Shown here: positions 27,329 to 36,253 of the stretch, one piece after another | How the letters are laid out: each line of letters starts with the position of its first letter | Position numbering within the stretch: the first letter of the stretch is position 1 | Assembly (NCBI RefSeq): GCF_029203305.1 | Contig: NC_089463.1 | Coordinates: 124,001-188,000, forward strand | DNA length: 64,000 nucleotides | Reading direction: 5' to 3' | Source of the DNA: Yamadazyma tenuis | Lineage: Eukaryota; Ascomycota; Pichiomycetes; Serinales; Debaryomycetaceae | Made by a program: the position numbers and the translations under genes | The notes under the pieces: generated by a model | Databases searched by the model: none | What the model saw: the letters and a program-made list of their open reading frames with translations, nothing else | Told to the model about the DNA's origin: nothing

Positions 27329-28264
27329 ATGCTACAAATCACTGTTCCCAAGTCCAACATTCTTCTTCCAGAATACTCTGGTGCCCTACTCGAAGGAGTC
27401 ACCTACAACAAGTCCAACAATTCGCTTTTGTGGGTGGAGATCGAAGGTGCCACCTTACACCGGTATTTTTTTGATACCGCCGAACACCAGGTCTTGTCAC
27501 TGAACCTTCCGGGTGACTCGTTTGGAACATTAGGGCTCACCACCAACGACGACAAGGTGGTGTTGGGGAATCGCACGGGTGTGGTGGCGGCGGACTTCTC
27601 GACCCAGGAAATCACGCCAATTGTGTCGTATCCGCCAAATTCTCGGACTAGGTCCAACGATGGTAAGATCGACCCCCACGGCAATTTAATCGTGGGGACC
27701 ATGTCAGACTTTCCGTACGAGACGGCGGCCGAGGGACTGGTGTTCCGGCTCAATTCCAGGAGCTTGAAGCTTGAAACCTGGAAAACCAACACCACAATTG
27801 CCAATGGGTTGGGATGGAGCCCGGACTTGACGAAATTTTATTGGACCGACTCGGGGAGCAAACAGGTGTATGTGTACGACTACGACGAGAAGAGTGACCA
27901 GATCAGTAACGAAAAGGTGTTTTTTGATGTCAGGTCTATCACCAGTGATCCACTGTCAGCTCCAGACGGGATGTGTGTGAGCGAGAAGGGCAACATTTTT
28001 GTAGCGGTGTTCAACCAGGCGGCGGTGTTGAAGTTGAACAGCAGCGGTGAGGTGGTCACCAGGTTCAACATCCCGGCTCCACGGATCACGTGTGTGACAA
28101 TCGGGGGAAAGAACGGCGATGAGATGTTTGTCACCACCGCCGGAGACCACGGCAGGGGCACCAAGTCGGAGTATGAGGGAGAAGACTTGGGCGGCCATTT
28201 GTTTTGGTACAAATTGGAGGAGTCGGAGAGCGAGACCCAGTTTATCTGGGGAGGCGATGTTTAG
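27329..28264 (+). CDS. SMP-30/gluconolactonase-family protein (sugar lactonase)
   Basis: 311 residues from ATG 27329 (MLQITVPKSN). A six-bladed propeller of the SMP-30/regucalcin/lactonase family. The three metal ligands are in place: Glu22 (LLEGVTY), Asn159 (IANGLGWSPD) and Asp213 (APDGMCV), along with the RSNDGKIDPHGNLIVGTM substrate-side motif at about 108-125. Family members hydrolyse sugar lactones such as glucono- or rhamnono-lactone; the substrate cannot be read from sequence. In-frame upstream codons from 27071 run through the protease end and are not used. Codon 137 is CTG in EG-x-VFRL, where relatives usually have Ser or Ala. Confidence 0.87.
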   Translation: MLQITVPKSNILLPEYSGALLEGVTYNKSNNSLLWVEIEGATLHRYFFDTAEHQVLSLNLPGDSFGTLGLTTNDDKVVLGNRTGVVAADFSTQEITPIVSYPPNSRTRSNDGKIDPHGNLIVGTMSDFPYETAAEGLVFRLNSRSLKLETWKTNTTIANGLGWSPDLTKFYWTDSGSKQVYVYDYDEKSDQISNEKVFFDVRSITSDPLSAPDGMCVSEKGNIFVAVFNQAAVLKLNSSGEVVTRFNIPAPRITCVTIGGKNGDEMFVTTAGDHGRGTKSEYEGEDLGGHLFWYKLEESESETQFIWGGDV

Positions 28265-28404
28265 GATACAATGTGATATAAAAATAAATATAGTGTTTTA
28301 GGATGCAAAGTAGATTGAGATTCTAATGGTTTAGGATGCGAAGCAATATAAAAATATTTCTGGTGTGGGATGCATAGCTTCAGTGCCAAGATGCAAAAGC
28401 ACAC
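28259..28404. repeat. Degenerate tandem repeat between SMP-30-like gene and HIT1
   Basis: Copies of GTTTAGGATGC-like units with AGGAT (or GGGAT) at 28263, 28300, 28333 and 28367, a spacing of 33-37 bases, some followed by ATATAAAAATA. The first copy includes the TAG stop of the lactonase gene. A weaker fifth copy (AAGATGCAAAAGC) lies near 28388. The array fills the whole convergent gap, so it may also serve in 3'-end formation. Confidence 0.6.
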
Positions 28405-28830
28405 CTAACTTCCGTGCTGCAGCTCCCACTCGTCACTCAACTTCAAAAATCGCTGCACAAACTCCTCAATGAGCACATTCTGCTCCGAACCATCCAGACG
28501 CAAATCGTTAATCTTCAAATTGAGGAGATAATTTTTGTTGGACGACTCGAAAGTGTCGGCCAACTTGATCAACGTAGAAAGATGCATCTGTAAGGCGGGA
28601 ATTGTGAGGAGATTTTTGATGGTGGGATCGCTGACGATAAAGGAGAATCTGTCGGGCCGCAGAGGAGAGACAGGGGCGGTTTGGGCTGTGGTGGTGCCAA
28701 CACCACCACGATTGTCGGCATGCCGCGCAGTATGTGTATCGCTCTTATAGCATGCTATTGAACAGTAGTTGACCGAACACCGAGGGCATTTGTATTTGGA
28801 TACCTCGTTGTTGCATACCTCACACAACAT
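28405..28830 (-). CDS. HIT1: zf-HIT protein Hit1 (box C/D snoRNP assembly)
   Basis: 141 residues with an N-terminal zf-HIT zinc finger: Cys3, Cys6, Cys15, Cys18, Cys23, Cys27, His33, His37, in the order MLCEVCNNEV, KYKCPRCSVNYCSIACYK. The C-terminal part (about 70-141) is helical and matches the Hit1 region that binds Rsa1. Yeast Hit1 (164 residues) stabilises box C/D snoRNPs. The first ATG at 28830 begins right at the finger. A long ORF-free region lies upstream of it. Confidence 0.87.
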   Translation of the reverse strand: MLCEVCNNEVSKYKCPRCSVNYCSIACYKSDTHTARHADNRGGVGTTTAQTAPVSPLRPDRFSFIVSDPTIKNLLTIPALQMHLSTLIKLADTFESSNKNYLLNLKINDLRLDGSEQNVLIEEFVQRFLKLSDEWELQHGS

Positions 28831-31793
28831 GAAACAAAAATATTTTCAGATTAGATGAGATGCGACAAACCCACATCCGCAGAAGCATTATCAGAGGTTG
28901 AATAGTTAGGTATCTAGAACCCAATGCTTTAGTGGCTGAGTTCCTTACTACAGTTTAGACTTTACATTAATTATAAAATACCACTTGGCGCACCTTGTAA
29001 ACCATATTCTAAGGTTTCGTACTTAAGGAATTTCCATATAGGCTATTTGTGTAGCCAAGAATCTCCCCGGATTTAGCGACCACCGGCATAAATTTAGTGG
29101 TGCATCGCAACATGATTTTTGTTTTAATTGTAGCAAAAAGGATGAAAATGGGTATGGGTGCTGTTTGGAACCCTTCCCGACACCCAACACAAGTGAGTGA
29201 CTTCATTGACAAAAATCACTCAAACACCGGGTTGTAATGTCGTGAACCAAAATGTGGTCAGCAGGCCCGGTTAGGGGTGCAGTATATTAGATCGACATAT
29301 ATAAGTATGCGGGAGAGCCGTAGGCCCAGATCATGCTGAAGTGCGTTGACGAACACACGAGGAAGCCAAGAAATGGGACAAACTACCAAGAAAGAGATCA
29401 ATAGAGGAGTTAAGACCGAGACTGAAACCTAATATAACTATGGAACCTGCGAAAGTTGCGGGGCAAGTGCGACTAACAATAATTTATTTGAAACTTTTAC
29501 ATTTGGAACATGCAGCACGGGATGCGCGGTCCCCAGACAGGAATGCGCAGTCTTCTTACGTTCTGCAAGCGCCTGTAACCAGCGCGGGCGTCTAACAGCA
29601 ACTGACCGCAGATTGTGTGAAGTTTCATGACGAAAAATTTTTTATTATCTAGGTATTTTGCCACCATGCAAGCAATGGGGCGTTTCACGATGAAAATGAC
29701 AGGGGTTAAAAAATTGAAAACAAGGCGTTAAGGCTAGATTTACCACAAGTGACGGCACCAGTCGTACTCAACCCAATAGTTATTGATTAATACAATAGGA
29801 AGAAATTACGCTTTATTTTTTGAGGGTATCTGGTTACATTCAATTTTGTGAGCATTTGCCCATTCATTGAATCATGCGCAGCAATCGTCTGTAGCGACTA
29901 ACCTACAACTGACACTATAATATTCGCCCCCTGAGTATTAACAAGATCTCCTATGCACTGTTACAACGTGTTGTGGATACAGCCAGGTTGAACCGTGCGA
30001 ATGACTCCAGTTGACAATAAATGATTGTTTCGGGCAAATCACTCAGCCGACTGTTTCTGGAAAAATTGCCCGACTAAAATACAATAGAGGCTTGCAGAGT
30101 TTCAAGTTTGTAATACGAAAGTTTTCATAGAGTAGTTGGTAAATTGATCGACCACGTACTTTCATGATAACAATAACACTCGTTACAATCCGAACAATCC
30201 ATACAATAATAATCTAAATAATAAAGAATAATAATGTAGGATATAATGCAATTATTATTTCAAGCAGTCAAATGAAATTGGCAAGCATTTTAGTAGATGC
30301 GGTGTTAATTTAAATTTCTGCATGCAGACCCAGCAGGGGATTTGCAGACGAGACATTCAATAAAGGAGTTATGAGGAAAATCGTTGGCGTTGGCAACACA
30401 CAAAGAAGGACTTATTCATTAAATACAGGACAATTATCGCCTAATGTGGTAGGACGCCGTAAATGTTAAAAGATTGTACAGTTAATCCCACCCGAAATTA
30501 ACACCTCTGTTAACAAATTTATGTCGGCGCGACATCAATTGTTCATAGAAGCAGCGAATTAAACTCGCTCTATAGATCTTTAAAATTCGGTGTCCTTTAG
30601 TAACGAATTGACAGTTAGATAATTGAGATTCCTAGAGATTTTCTATGAATTCTAATCAAGTATTGTAAATTTCACACCTATTGACTTTGATATTCACCCT
30701 CCGCTTGAAATGATTCGTCTGTCCAACAGAATAAATTCTGAACGAGGAAAGTCTATAATCGCAGCCCGGTGGAAGAAAATTCTTGTCCCAAAATTCTCCC
30801 TATTCTCTCCTTTCTACGCCGAAATTCGCGCCAGTCCTTTAAAAAATTCGCAGTAGCAGATTCAATAATTCGTACCCAAGTATGTTTCTCATAATGAGGT
30901 GCGAATTCTCAGGGTCAAATTCCTAATTAAACGAACATGGATTATAGGTTTGTGTATGACGATGGTGAAAAAAAACCTTGTCAACGAGCAAGGGGAACCT
31001 ACAGATGATGAAGTTTTCTGCGCATACCAAACTTATCCTTTTCTGATTTGAGACACCACGCGTAAATGTACCATAACTCCTATAGGCTGCGACGAAGTTC
31101 CTTATTTTCATATCTGCTGTTGATGCTCAAACTTTGAAATTCCCAGTATAAATGTTGACAAAGTTCCACTCTCGTTGTTTTATTAATTACGCCTAGCTGT
31201 TAAGAAACAAAAAAATGTTGACACAACATGTTGTTGGTATCTTCATTCTTTTGAATTTTGTGAATTCTTCAAACGAATTGATTTTCTTTAACGTACGAAT
31301 TGTCTCATGTTGTTAGAAGAATTTATTTACTTGACAGCCCGCATTGATATTGTTTTCCAAAGCGACTAATATATCTTTCTAGTACTAACTTTTTCTGCTC
31401 AAGTAGCGAATCCTTTGTTATCTGTTTCAAATTTTCTAAAACGCTAAGCGTAAATTTCATATAGCAAATATACATTTTTCTTGAAAACTGGTGAACTTAT
31501 CATAAGTGAGTCAAGACTTTGAGCAACTAGAGCACGGAATGCCTTCCATTAATTTGTGAAATTTTCTTTATATCTGGGCGAATTTTTAAAACAAGCCCTA
31601 TGAATTCTTACTTTTTATAATGCGACATTTGGTTAAGAGAGGTACGCATTTTGGGCGAGATCAACTGTACACATATCTAATACAAGGTAGGAAAAGCACG
31701 CCTGCATATACGCACATACCTACAGATTTCTCGCGGTATTTGCATCCAGATGCTCTTGATGTATTTCTGTCATAATTCGTAAACTTTAAAAAG
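28831..31793. other. 3-kb ORF-free, AT-rich region; candidate centromere or other non-coding locus
   Basis: No plausible coding frame, tRNA or LTR pair seen in about 2960 bases, the largest gene-free stretch in the window. Only HIT1 needs a promoter here; on the right is the 3' end of a cyclin gene. The right part (30550-31780) is more AT-rich and holds 11 copies of CGAATT/AATTCG. In several CTG-clade yeasts, centromeres are 3-5 kb AT-rich ORF-free valleys with no shared sequence, so a centromere is possible. A long non-coding RNA, an old decayed gene or an origin is also possible. Confidence 0.5.
30555..31779. repeat. Cluster of 11 CGAATT/AATTCG hexamers
   Basis: CGAATT on one strand or the other occurs at 30555, 30584, 30604, 30823, 30845, 30867, 30902, 31274, 31296, 31579 and 31774. 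Many other sites have GAATT without the C. About one copy would be expected by chance at this base composition. Spacings of 18-35 bases recur in sub-clusters (30555-30604, 30823-30902, 31274-31296), as for a bound-protein array. Confidence 0.6.
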
Positions 31794-32570
31794 TTATATG
31801 CAATGGGGCATTACCTCTTCCCCCATGATTGTAACCATTAGTGGTACAATTGGGATATTATTGAAGGAAGGGTATATATCATGATAATCGTTAGGAGTCG
31901 TAACTCCGACCTTGGCACGCTTGCTCGTATTAGTGTTCGCATTGGAATTGCCAAAGTTAAATGTGAAGCTTCCTGAGGGCACGAGCAAGGGGGCCATAAC
32001 CATGGCTCCCATCACCAGTGAATGGTACACGCTGGGAGAATCTTGAGGAGTGATGGGTGTCACGATAGGACTGTCTACCATCGCCACCGAAGTCTGATAC
32101 GCACCGTCAAGCATGCGGCTGCGGAATAGTTGTGTGCTGGCAACGTCAATGTCACATAAATGGCTCCAAAACTTGTGGTCTTCCATAATAAACTTATAGT
32201 CCAATTTGTAGTCGAGGCAGCTCAAAAAGAATATTTCCAATTGCTTCAACATCTTCATGTCGATATTGGGAATCCCCAGAAGTTCGATTAAATTTATCCA
32301 GGTTTTGAAGGTATAACTTTGATCATTGTAGAGCTTGTTGGAAAGCACAAGGGACGTGATAACCAACTTCTGAATCAACTTTTTGTCATGAATTTGTACC
32401 ACATGGTTTAGAAGAAACCGGTAAAGAAGTAGGATGGCTATTACCAGGTTTTCGACCCCAAGTTTGGAGATCAGGACCAATTTGGCCACTCTATTATTGA
32501 AGGGGTTGATGCCAAAGAGCTTGAATCCTAGACGATTAAAGGCCTGGAAGAGTGGCTCTTGTAATTTCAT
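31794..32570 (-). CDS. Cyclin-box protein, probably a Pho85-type (PCL) or G1-like cyclin
   Basis: 258 residues from ATG 32570 (MKLQEPLFQAFNRLGFKLFG). A cyclin box spans about residues 25-130: VAKLVLISKLGVENLVIAILLLYRFLL, then KLIQKLVITSLVLSNKLYNDQSYTFKTWINLIELLGI and MLKQLEIFFLSCLDYKLDYKF. The order and the LSNKLYND..YTFKTW motif are those of Pho80/Pcl cyclins. The C-terminal 90 residues are Ser/Thr/Pro/Met-rich with TP and SP motifs. TATA-like TATATATA lies about 40 bases upstream. The partner kinase and the exact PCL class are not clear. The 22 codons before the ATG are in frame but unlikely to be used. Confidence 0.72.
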   Translation of the reverse strand: MKLQEPLFQAFNRLGFKLFGINPFNNRVAKLVLISKLGVENLVIAILLLYRFLLNHVVQIHDKKLIQKLVITSLVLSNKLYNDQSYTFKTWINLIELLGIPNIDMKMLKQLEIFFLSCLDYKLDYKFIMEDHKFWSHLCDIDVASTQLFRSRMLDGAYQTSVAMVDSPIVTPITPQDSPSVYHSLVMGAMVMAPLLVPSGSFTFNFGNSNANTNTSKRAKVGVTTPNDYHDIYPSFNNIPIVPLMVTIMGEEVMPHCI

Positions 32571-34385
32571 GGCAATGAGGTGATGGGTAAATATCACTGG
32601 GGATCGGGTAGGTATATATAGAGATGGACAGGACAATCATTAAAAATAAAAGAATAAGTGACAAGAAAAAAAATAATAAAATAAATTAAAAACCTAAAGT
32701 AGAAAACGGTTATGTAAAATATAAATATCCCCATGAAGCTCTACGCACTTAAGGAGACGGAAAAAGAAATGTGTAACCTAACGCTTCGCACAGCAAAATA
32801 AAGTTATTGTTACGGGAAAGGTGACCCGAGGGAGCATTAGTGCGCGACCCACAAACGCCATGATAATTAAGGAGAAATTTCACTGGTTAATGGCATGTAA
32901 AAATAAATGGGCCAGGGCAAAGCTAGATTGATCAGCATCTGATCGGCTAATGTGTATATGGGTGGTTGTCAGGTTATCACCACTGTGACCGTCACCCCAT
33001 TCGGATTCGTTACAGGGGGCTACCACCGGATTTCGTTCGATGACCCTCTCATTCTGCATGTGAGCCAGTAACAGCATCTGCACCTGGCCTCTCCCTGGGG
33101 GGTGCAGGGCGTGGCTCAACCGGGATGTACCTGGTGTGTCAGCTGCAAAAGAAAAGCTTTGGGTAAGTGCAGGCGGCACGGATGATGCAGCAGTAAACAA
33201 TTAAGCTTTGGGTGAATTGGTTTGTGCCAAGCGTGAGTGGGTGTTAGGGTATTAGGGCGTATTGGTGGATATTATAGAGTCCATGCAGGTTGCAATCGAA
33301 GAGTGCTAGGTAGGCGGTAGAGGTATGGGATACGTATATGGCGGTAAGGTTAGGAGCAACGTGGAGCTTTGAGTGAAATCCGGAGAAAGTATTTTTTGAA
33401 AAGCTTAATGCGGTGATCGTGCAGGGAGCAGATGAGATGCACTGAGAGGGTGGTAGTTTCATATCCAAATACGGAGTTTCAGTTTGGGCGGAATTTCCCC
33501 CAATGGCTGGCGCGGAAATTGTCGCACTAGAAACGGATATTGAAAGAGAAGGTGGATGGAGGTGAAAGTGTAGAGGGTTTTGAAAGAGAGACAGTGGCAT
33601 TGGCAGTGTTGGTGTTATAAATCCAGGATGGCGTCAAGGGCGGAGCTATACTTTTACTCCCTGCTCCTGCAGTCATGCGGTGAGGTAAAAGCCTAAAGGG
33701 GATCGCCGTCTAAGAGTTTTTTGAGTCTGCTGGCATTGAAGGTTTTGAGACAGCTGGCGCTGAGAGAGTTTTTGAATTTTAGTATTGTAACTAACACTGG
33801 GTTTATGATTGCTCTCATATTCCAGTAGTATCCGTTTATATCCGGATGGGTCAGATAACACCATTGTTGGGACGAAGTGGCTAAGAATACGACCTCAAGC
33901 ATCTCAGAAGCCAGAAGCCATGTTGAAAAGCAGCCTTGTAAAAATAATCACCCAGGGATATACATCCATTCCACTATTTTGCAACCACATTACAGTACGA
34001 GAACGACATTCCCGCGACATTACCGCTGGCCCGCGACGTGCCGGTGCTCGCCAGGAACAGCAATTGTTTACAGGTGGCGAACCCGGTGCCGCTAAAAAAA
34101 GCAGGCATATGAGAGTGACAGGATAACGGGATAGGTGGTGTATGGGTTTGAGGTTGGGGTTCCATTATGATAAAAGTTACCAGGAGGTGATATGTAGTAT
34201 GTTACAATGGAGTAATGGACTATAGGCCAGTAAACTTTCAGCCTCCCACCTCCACGCCACCTAACTGCGCCAGTGTCACCCACGCTCCATTGCACCAACA
34301 CCGCCTAATTCCACCTTGAGCTTGCTATTTAAATCGCATCGCAACAAATAAATACCTTTTCAAACCACTCACTGATGTCACAAAT
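32571..34385. other. 1.8-kb divergent gap between the cyclin gene and SFK1
   Basis: No convincing gene. Open frames of about 106 and 118 codons on the minus strand (32880-33200, 33244-33600) have no recognisable domain and odd composition. The stretch is A-rich near the cyclin (32640-32700) and more GC-rich in the middle. Its length is unusual here, where most divergent gaps are 65-350 bases, and suits complex control of a cyclin gene. No tRNA or repeat found. Confidence 0.45.
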
Positions 34386-35264
34386 ATGTTGCTTAAGTTC
34401 AAAGTTGTCCACTACTACCTTATCCCACTAGTGTGCCTCGTGGTATGGTGGGGCATGCTCACAGCCCTCATGGTGTGCTGGGTGGTGCAAAACAAACCAC
34501 AGTATTCGTGGAACACGGAATATCAGGTACCTCCATACATTAGTGACTTGGGTGCCACCAACCTCCAGCCACTATTTATTCTGTGCGCTGGGTTCCAGGC
34601 AATCTTCTTTGTGGGAACCCTCACCATGGAGTACTTTTTGCGCCGGTACAAGAAGCTTCAACCGTTTGTGCTGAAGAAACAGCCATTGTTCAGCATCATT
34701 TCCATCGTGTGTGCCATTATCGGCCAATTGGGCATTTTATTTGTATCCATCTTCAAAACTACCCGCTTCCACCGTGTGCACTTGCTGATGGTAGCGGTTT
34801 TCATTGTGTTTTCCTTCTTCACGTGTGTGTTCAACTTTCTCAATTCGTTTATCTTTGGCTACTATCCCACCCGGTTGAGTCCCAACCACGAAAAAGTCAT
34901 TTTCGGGACCCACCGATGGGCCAATCTCTACATGGTGTCGTTTGTGCTTAAGACCTTCTGGTTGGTGGGGGCAGTGGTGTTTGCGGTGCTCTTTGGCTGG
35001 TACATGAAAGACGACCACCCCAGTTTATCAGCCGCATTCGAGTGGACAATTTCATATTGGTACGGGTTTCTCTTGGTGTTGTGGGCAATCGACTTGTTCC
35101 CCAGTGCCGTCAAGCACTACCAGCTCCGGCACCCGGACCAGTATCCGGAGAAGGATTTGTCACATATTCACTTGGATCCTAATAACCCAGCGGATTTGAC
35201 CAAGTTGGAGGAGCGGTCGGTGCTGACCTTCGGGTCGCCTACGTTTGCCGGCCAGGAGTTGTAG
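34386..35264 (+). CDS. SFK1: Sfk1/FRAG1/DRAM-family plasma membrane protein
   Basis: 292 residues with six likely membrane helices: about 11-31, 62-82, 99-121, 130-155, 180-205 and 222-242. The Frag1/DRAM/Sfk1 family pattern is visible: an N-terminal helix, then an extracellular loop with PPYISDLGATNLQPLF, and a cytosolic tail. Yeast Sfk1 helps place the PI 4-kinase Stt4 at the plasma membrane and affects lipid asymmetry. Start MLLKFKVVHYYLIPLV. Name given by family resemblance and topology; another Frag1-family member is possible. Confidence 0.75.
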   Translation: MLLKFKVVHYYLIPLVCLVVWWGMLTALMVCWVVQNKPQYSWNTEYQVPPYISDLGATNLQPLFILCAGFQAIFFVGTLTMEYFLRRYKKLQPFVLKKQPLFSIISIVCAIIGQLGILFVSIFKTTRFHRVHLLMVAVFIVFSFFTCVFNFLNSFIFGYYPTRLSPNHEKVIFGTHRWANLYMVSFVLKTFWLVGAVVFAVLFGWYMKDDHPSLSAAFEWTISYWYGFLLVLWAIDLFPSAVKHYQLRHPDQYPEKDLSHIHLDPNNPADLTKLEERSVLTFGSPTFAGQEL

Positions 35265-35304
35265 GTGGACGTTGTAAAATGTATATTATAGATATAATAA
35301 ATGC

Positions 35305-35622
35305 TTAGAAGTCGAAGACGAGCCTGAGAACCTCTAAAAGGGCACCTCCACAAACGAGGAACACCAACAAGGCTATCCATGCTTTGGGAAGTGGGTATTC
35401 GACTTTGTCGGCATCTTCCTTGAATTGACCGGTTTGCTTGAGGGTGTTCTTTTTGCTGAACTTTTTGTTGGCCAATCTCTGTTTTGGGGTTTGGACAGCC
35501 TGTGGATGTTAGTAATGGGGAGGAAGGGCGTTGGACCCGGGATGGGTGACTGGCTACTGGGTGTATGGGTCAGCTAGCCACTTTAGCCCCCGGGTGTATG
35601 GGGCAAAAAGTATACATACCAT
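35305..35622 (-). CDS. YSY6: RAMP4-type ER membrane protein Ysy6, two exons
   Basis: Exon 1 is just the ATG (35620-35622); exon 2 is 35305-35499. The 120-nt intron 35500-35619 has donor GTATGT, branch TACTAAC and acceptor CACAG. The product is 65 residues, the same as S. cerevisiae Ysy6, beginning MAVQTPKQRLANKKFSKKN. A single tail-anchor helix (about 44-60, WIALLVFLVCGGALLEVL) ends in a short basic/acidic tail. RAMP4/SERP1 proteins sit at the Sec61 translocon and stabilise new membrane proteins. A plain ORF search misses the gene because exon 2 lacks the ATG. Confidence 0.92.
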
Positions 35623-35707
35623 GATGTTAGTATGAACGTGTAGGTTGTGGATCACTGAAAAAATATGTTTCGTGGTGGCCAGCGCACCGCGAGCAACAAC
35701 ACTGGGG

Positions 35708-35714
35708 AAAAAAA
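35708..35714 (-). terminator. RNA polymerase III terminator of the tRNA
   Basis: A run of seven T on the minus strand directly after the tRNA 3' end (plus strand AAAAAAA at 35708-35714, one base from the mature end region). Typical Pol III stop. Confidence 0.8.
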
Positions 35715-35715
35715 G

Positions 35716-35787
35716 TAGCGCCGCCCGGTTTCGATCCGGGGACATCAGGGTTATGAGCCCTGCGCGCTTCCACTGCGCCACGGCGCT
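35716..35787 (-). tRNA. Initiator tRNA-Met (CAU)
   Basis: 72 bases folding as a cloverleaf, with acceptor AGCGCCG pairing CGGCGCT, D-arm GCGCAGTGGAAGCGC, anticodon loop CTCATAA (CAU) and T-arm CCGGATCGAAACCGG. The A1-U72 pair, the GATCGAAAC T-loop with A54 and A60 instead of TTCG, and the GGG/CCC pairs in the anticodon stem are initiator features. The sequence is nearly identical to S. cerevisiae tRNAi-Met. No intron. Its box A and box B are internal and a T-run follows. Confidence 0.97.
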
Positions 35788-36253
35788 GCTACTACGTGCT
35801 TTTTGTTGCAGGGAGGTGACAGCGGTGAGAATGGCGGTTAATGATTGATTCTGGAAGTAGAAGTTTATTGATTGAGAATTTCTACGTTTTTGTGTTAGAT
35901 ATGTTAATTTTGACTTTAGCACCAAAGGTCTTCGTCAGTTAGTACCAAAGAGAAAATTCCGGATGAGAAAGCTTCAGAATGAGAGCCCGTATCATCTTCC
36001 AGGAACTCGCAGCATTCGTCCTACTGTCGTTCGGGCGATCCTCCGTGCGACCCTGCTTTGTGCTTGCCTCCGGTGTCTAGCGTCACTCCTGTCACCCCGG
36101 CACCGGTAGTTTATGACTTTCCAGCGCGGAACCCTCGGACTAACTCCCATACCTCCCATCAGCCTTATAAATACCATCCGCAAAGCCCCCATCTTCTGCA
36201 CACCCCCTGTCAACCTTCCCTATCCCATCTCCGTATCTCCGCATTTACAGTAG
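35788..36253 (+). other. Intergenic: upstream of initiator tRNA and promoter of Zn2Cys6 gene
   Basis: No gene seen in 466 bases. TTATAAATA near 36166-36174 is a likely TATA box about 85 bases before the ATG at 36254. A Pro/Thr-coding-like CCACC run precedes the start but carries no conserved protein. Confidence 0.5.

Noticed and set aside
29281..29460. Solo LTR or retrotransposon remnant in the 3-kb gap
   Set aside because: There is a TATA-like stretch followed by purine-rich sequence, but no TG...CA ends, target duplication or second copy could be found.
33244..33600. 118-codon minus-strand ORF between cyclin and SFK1
   Set aside because: No domain, biased composition, no conserved start context; expected by chance in a 1.8-kb gap.
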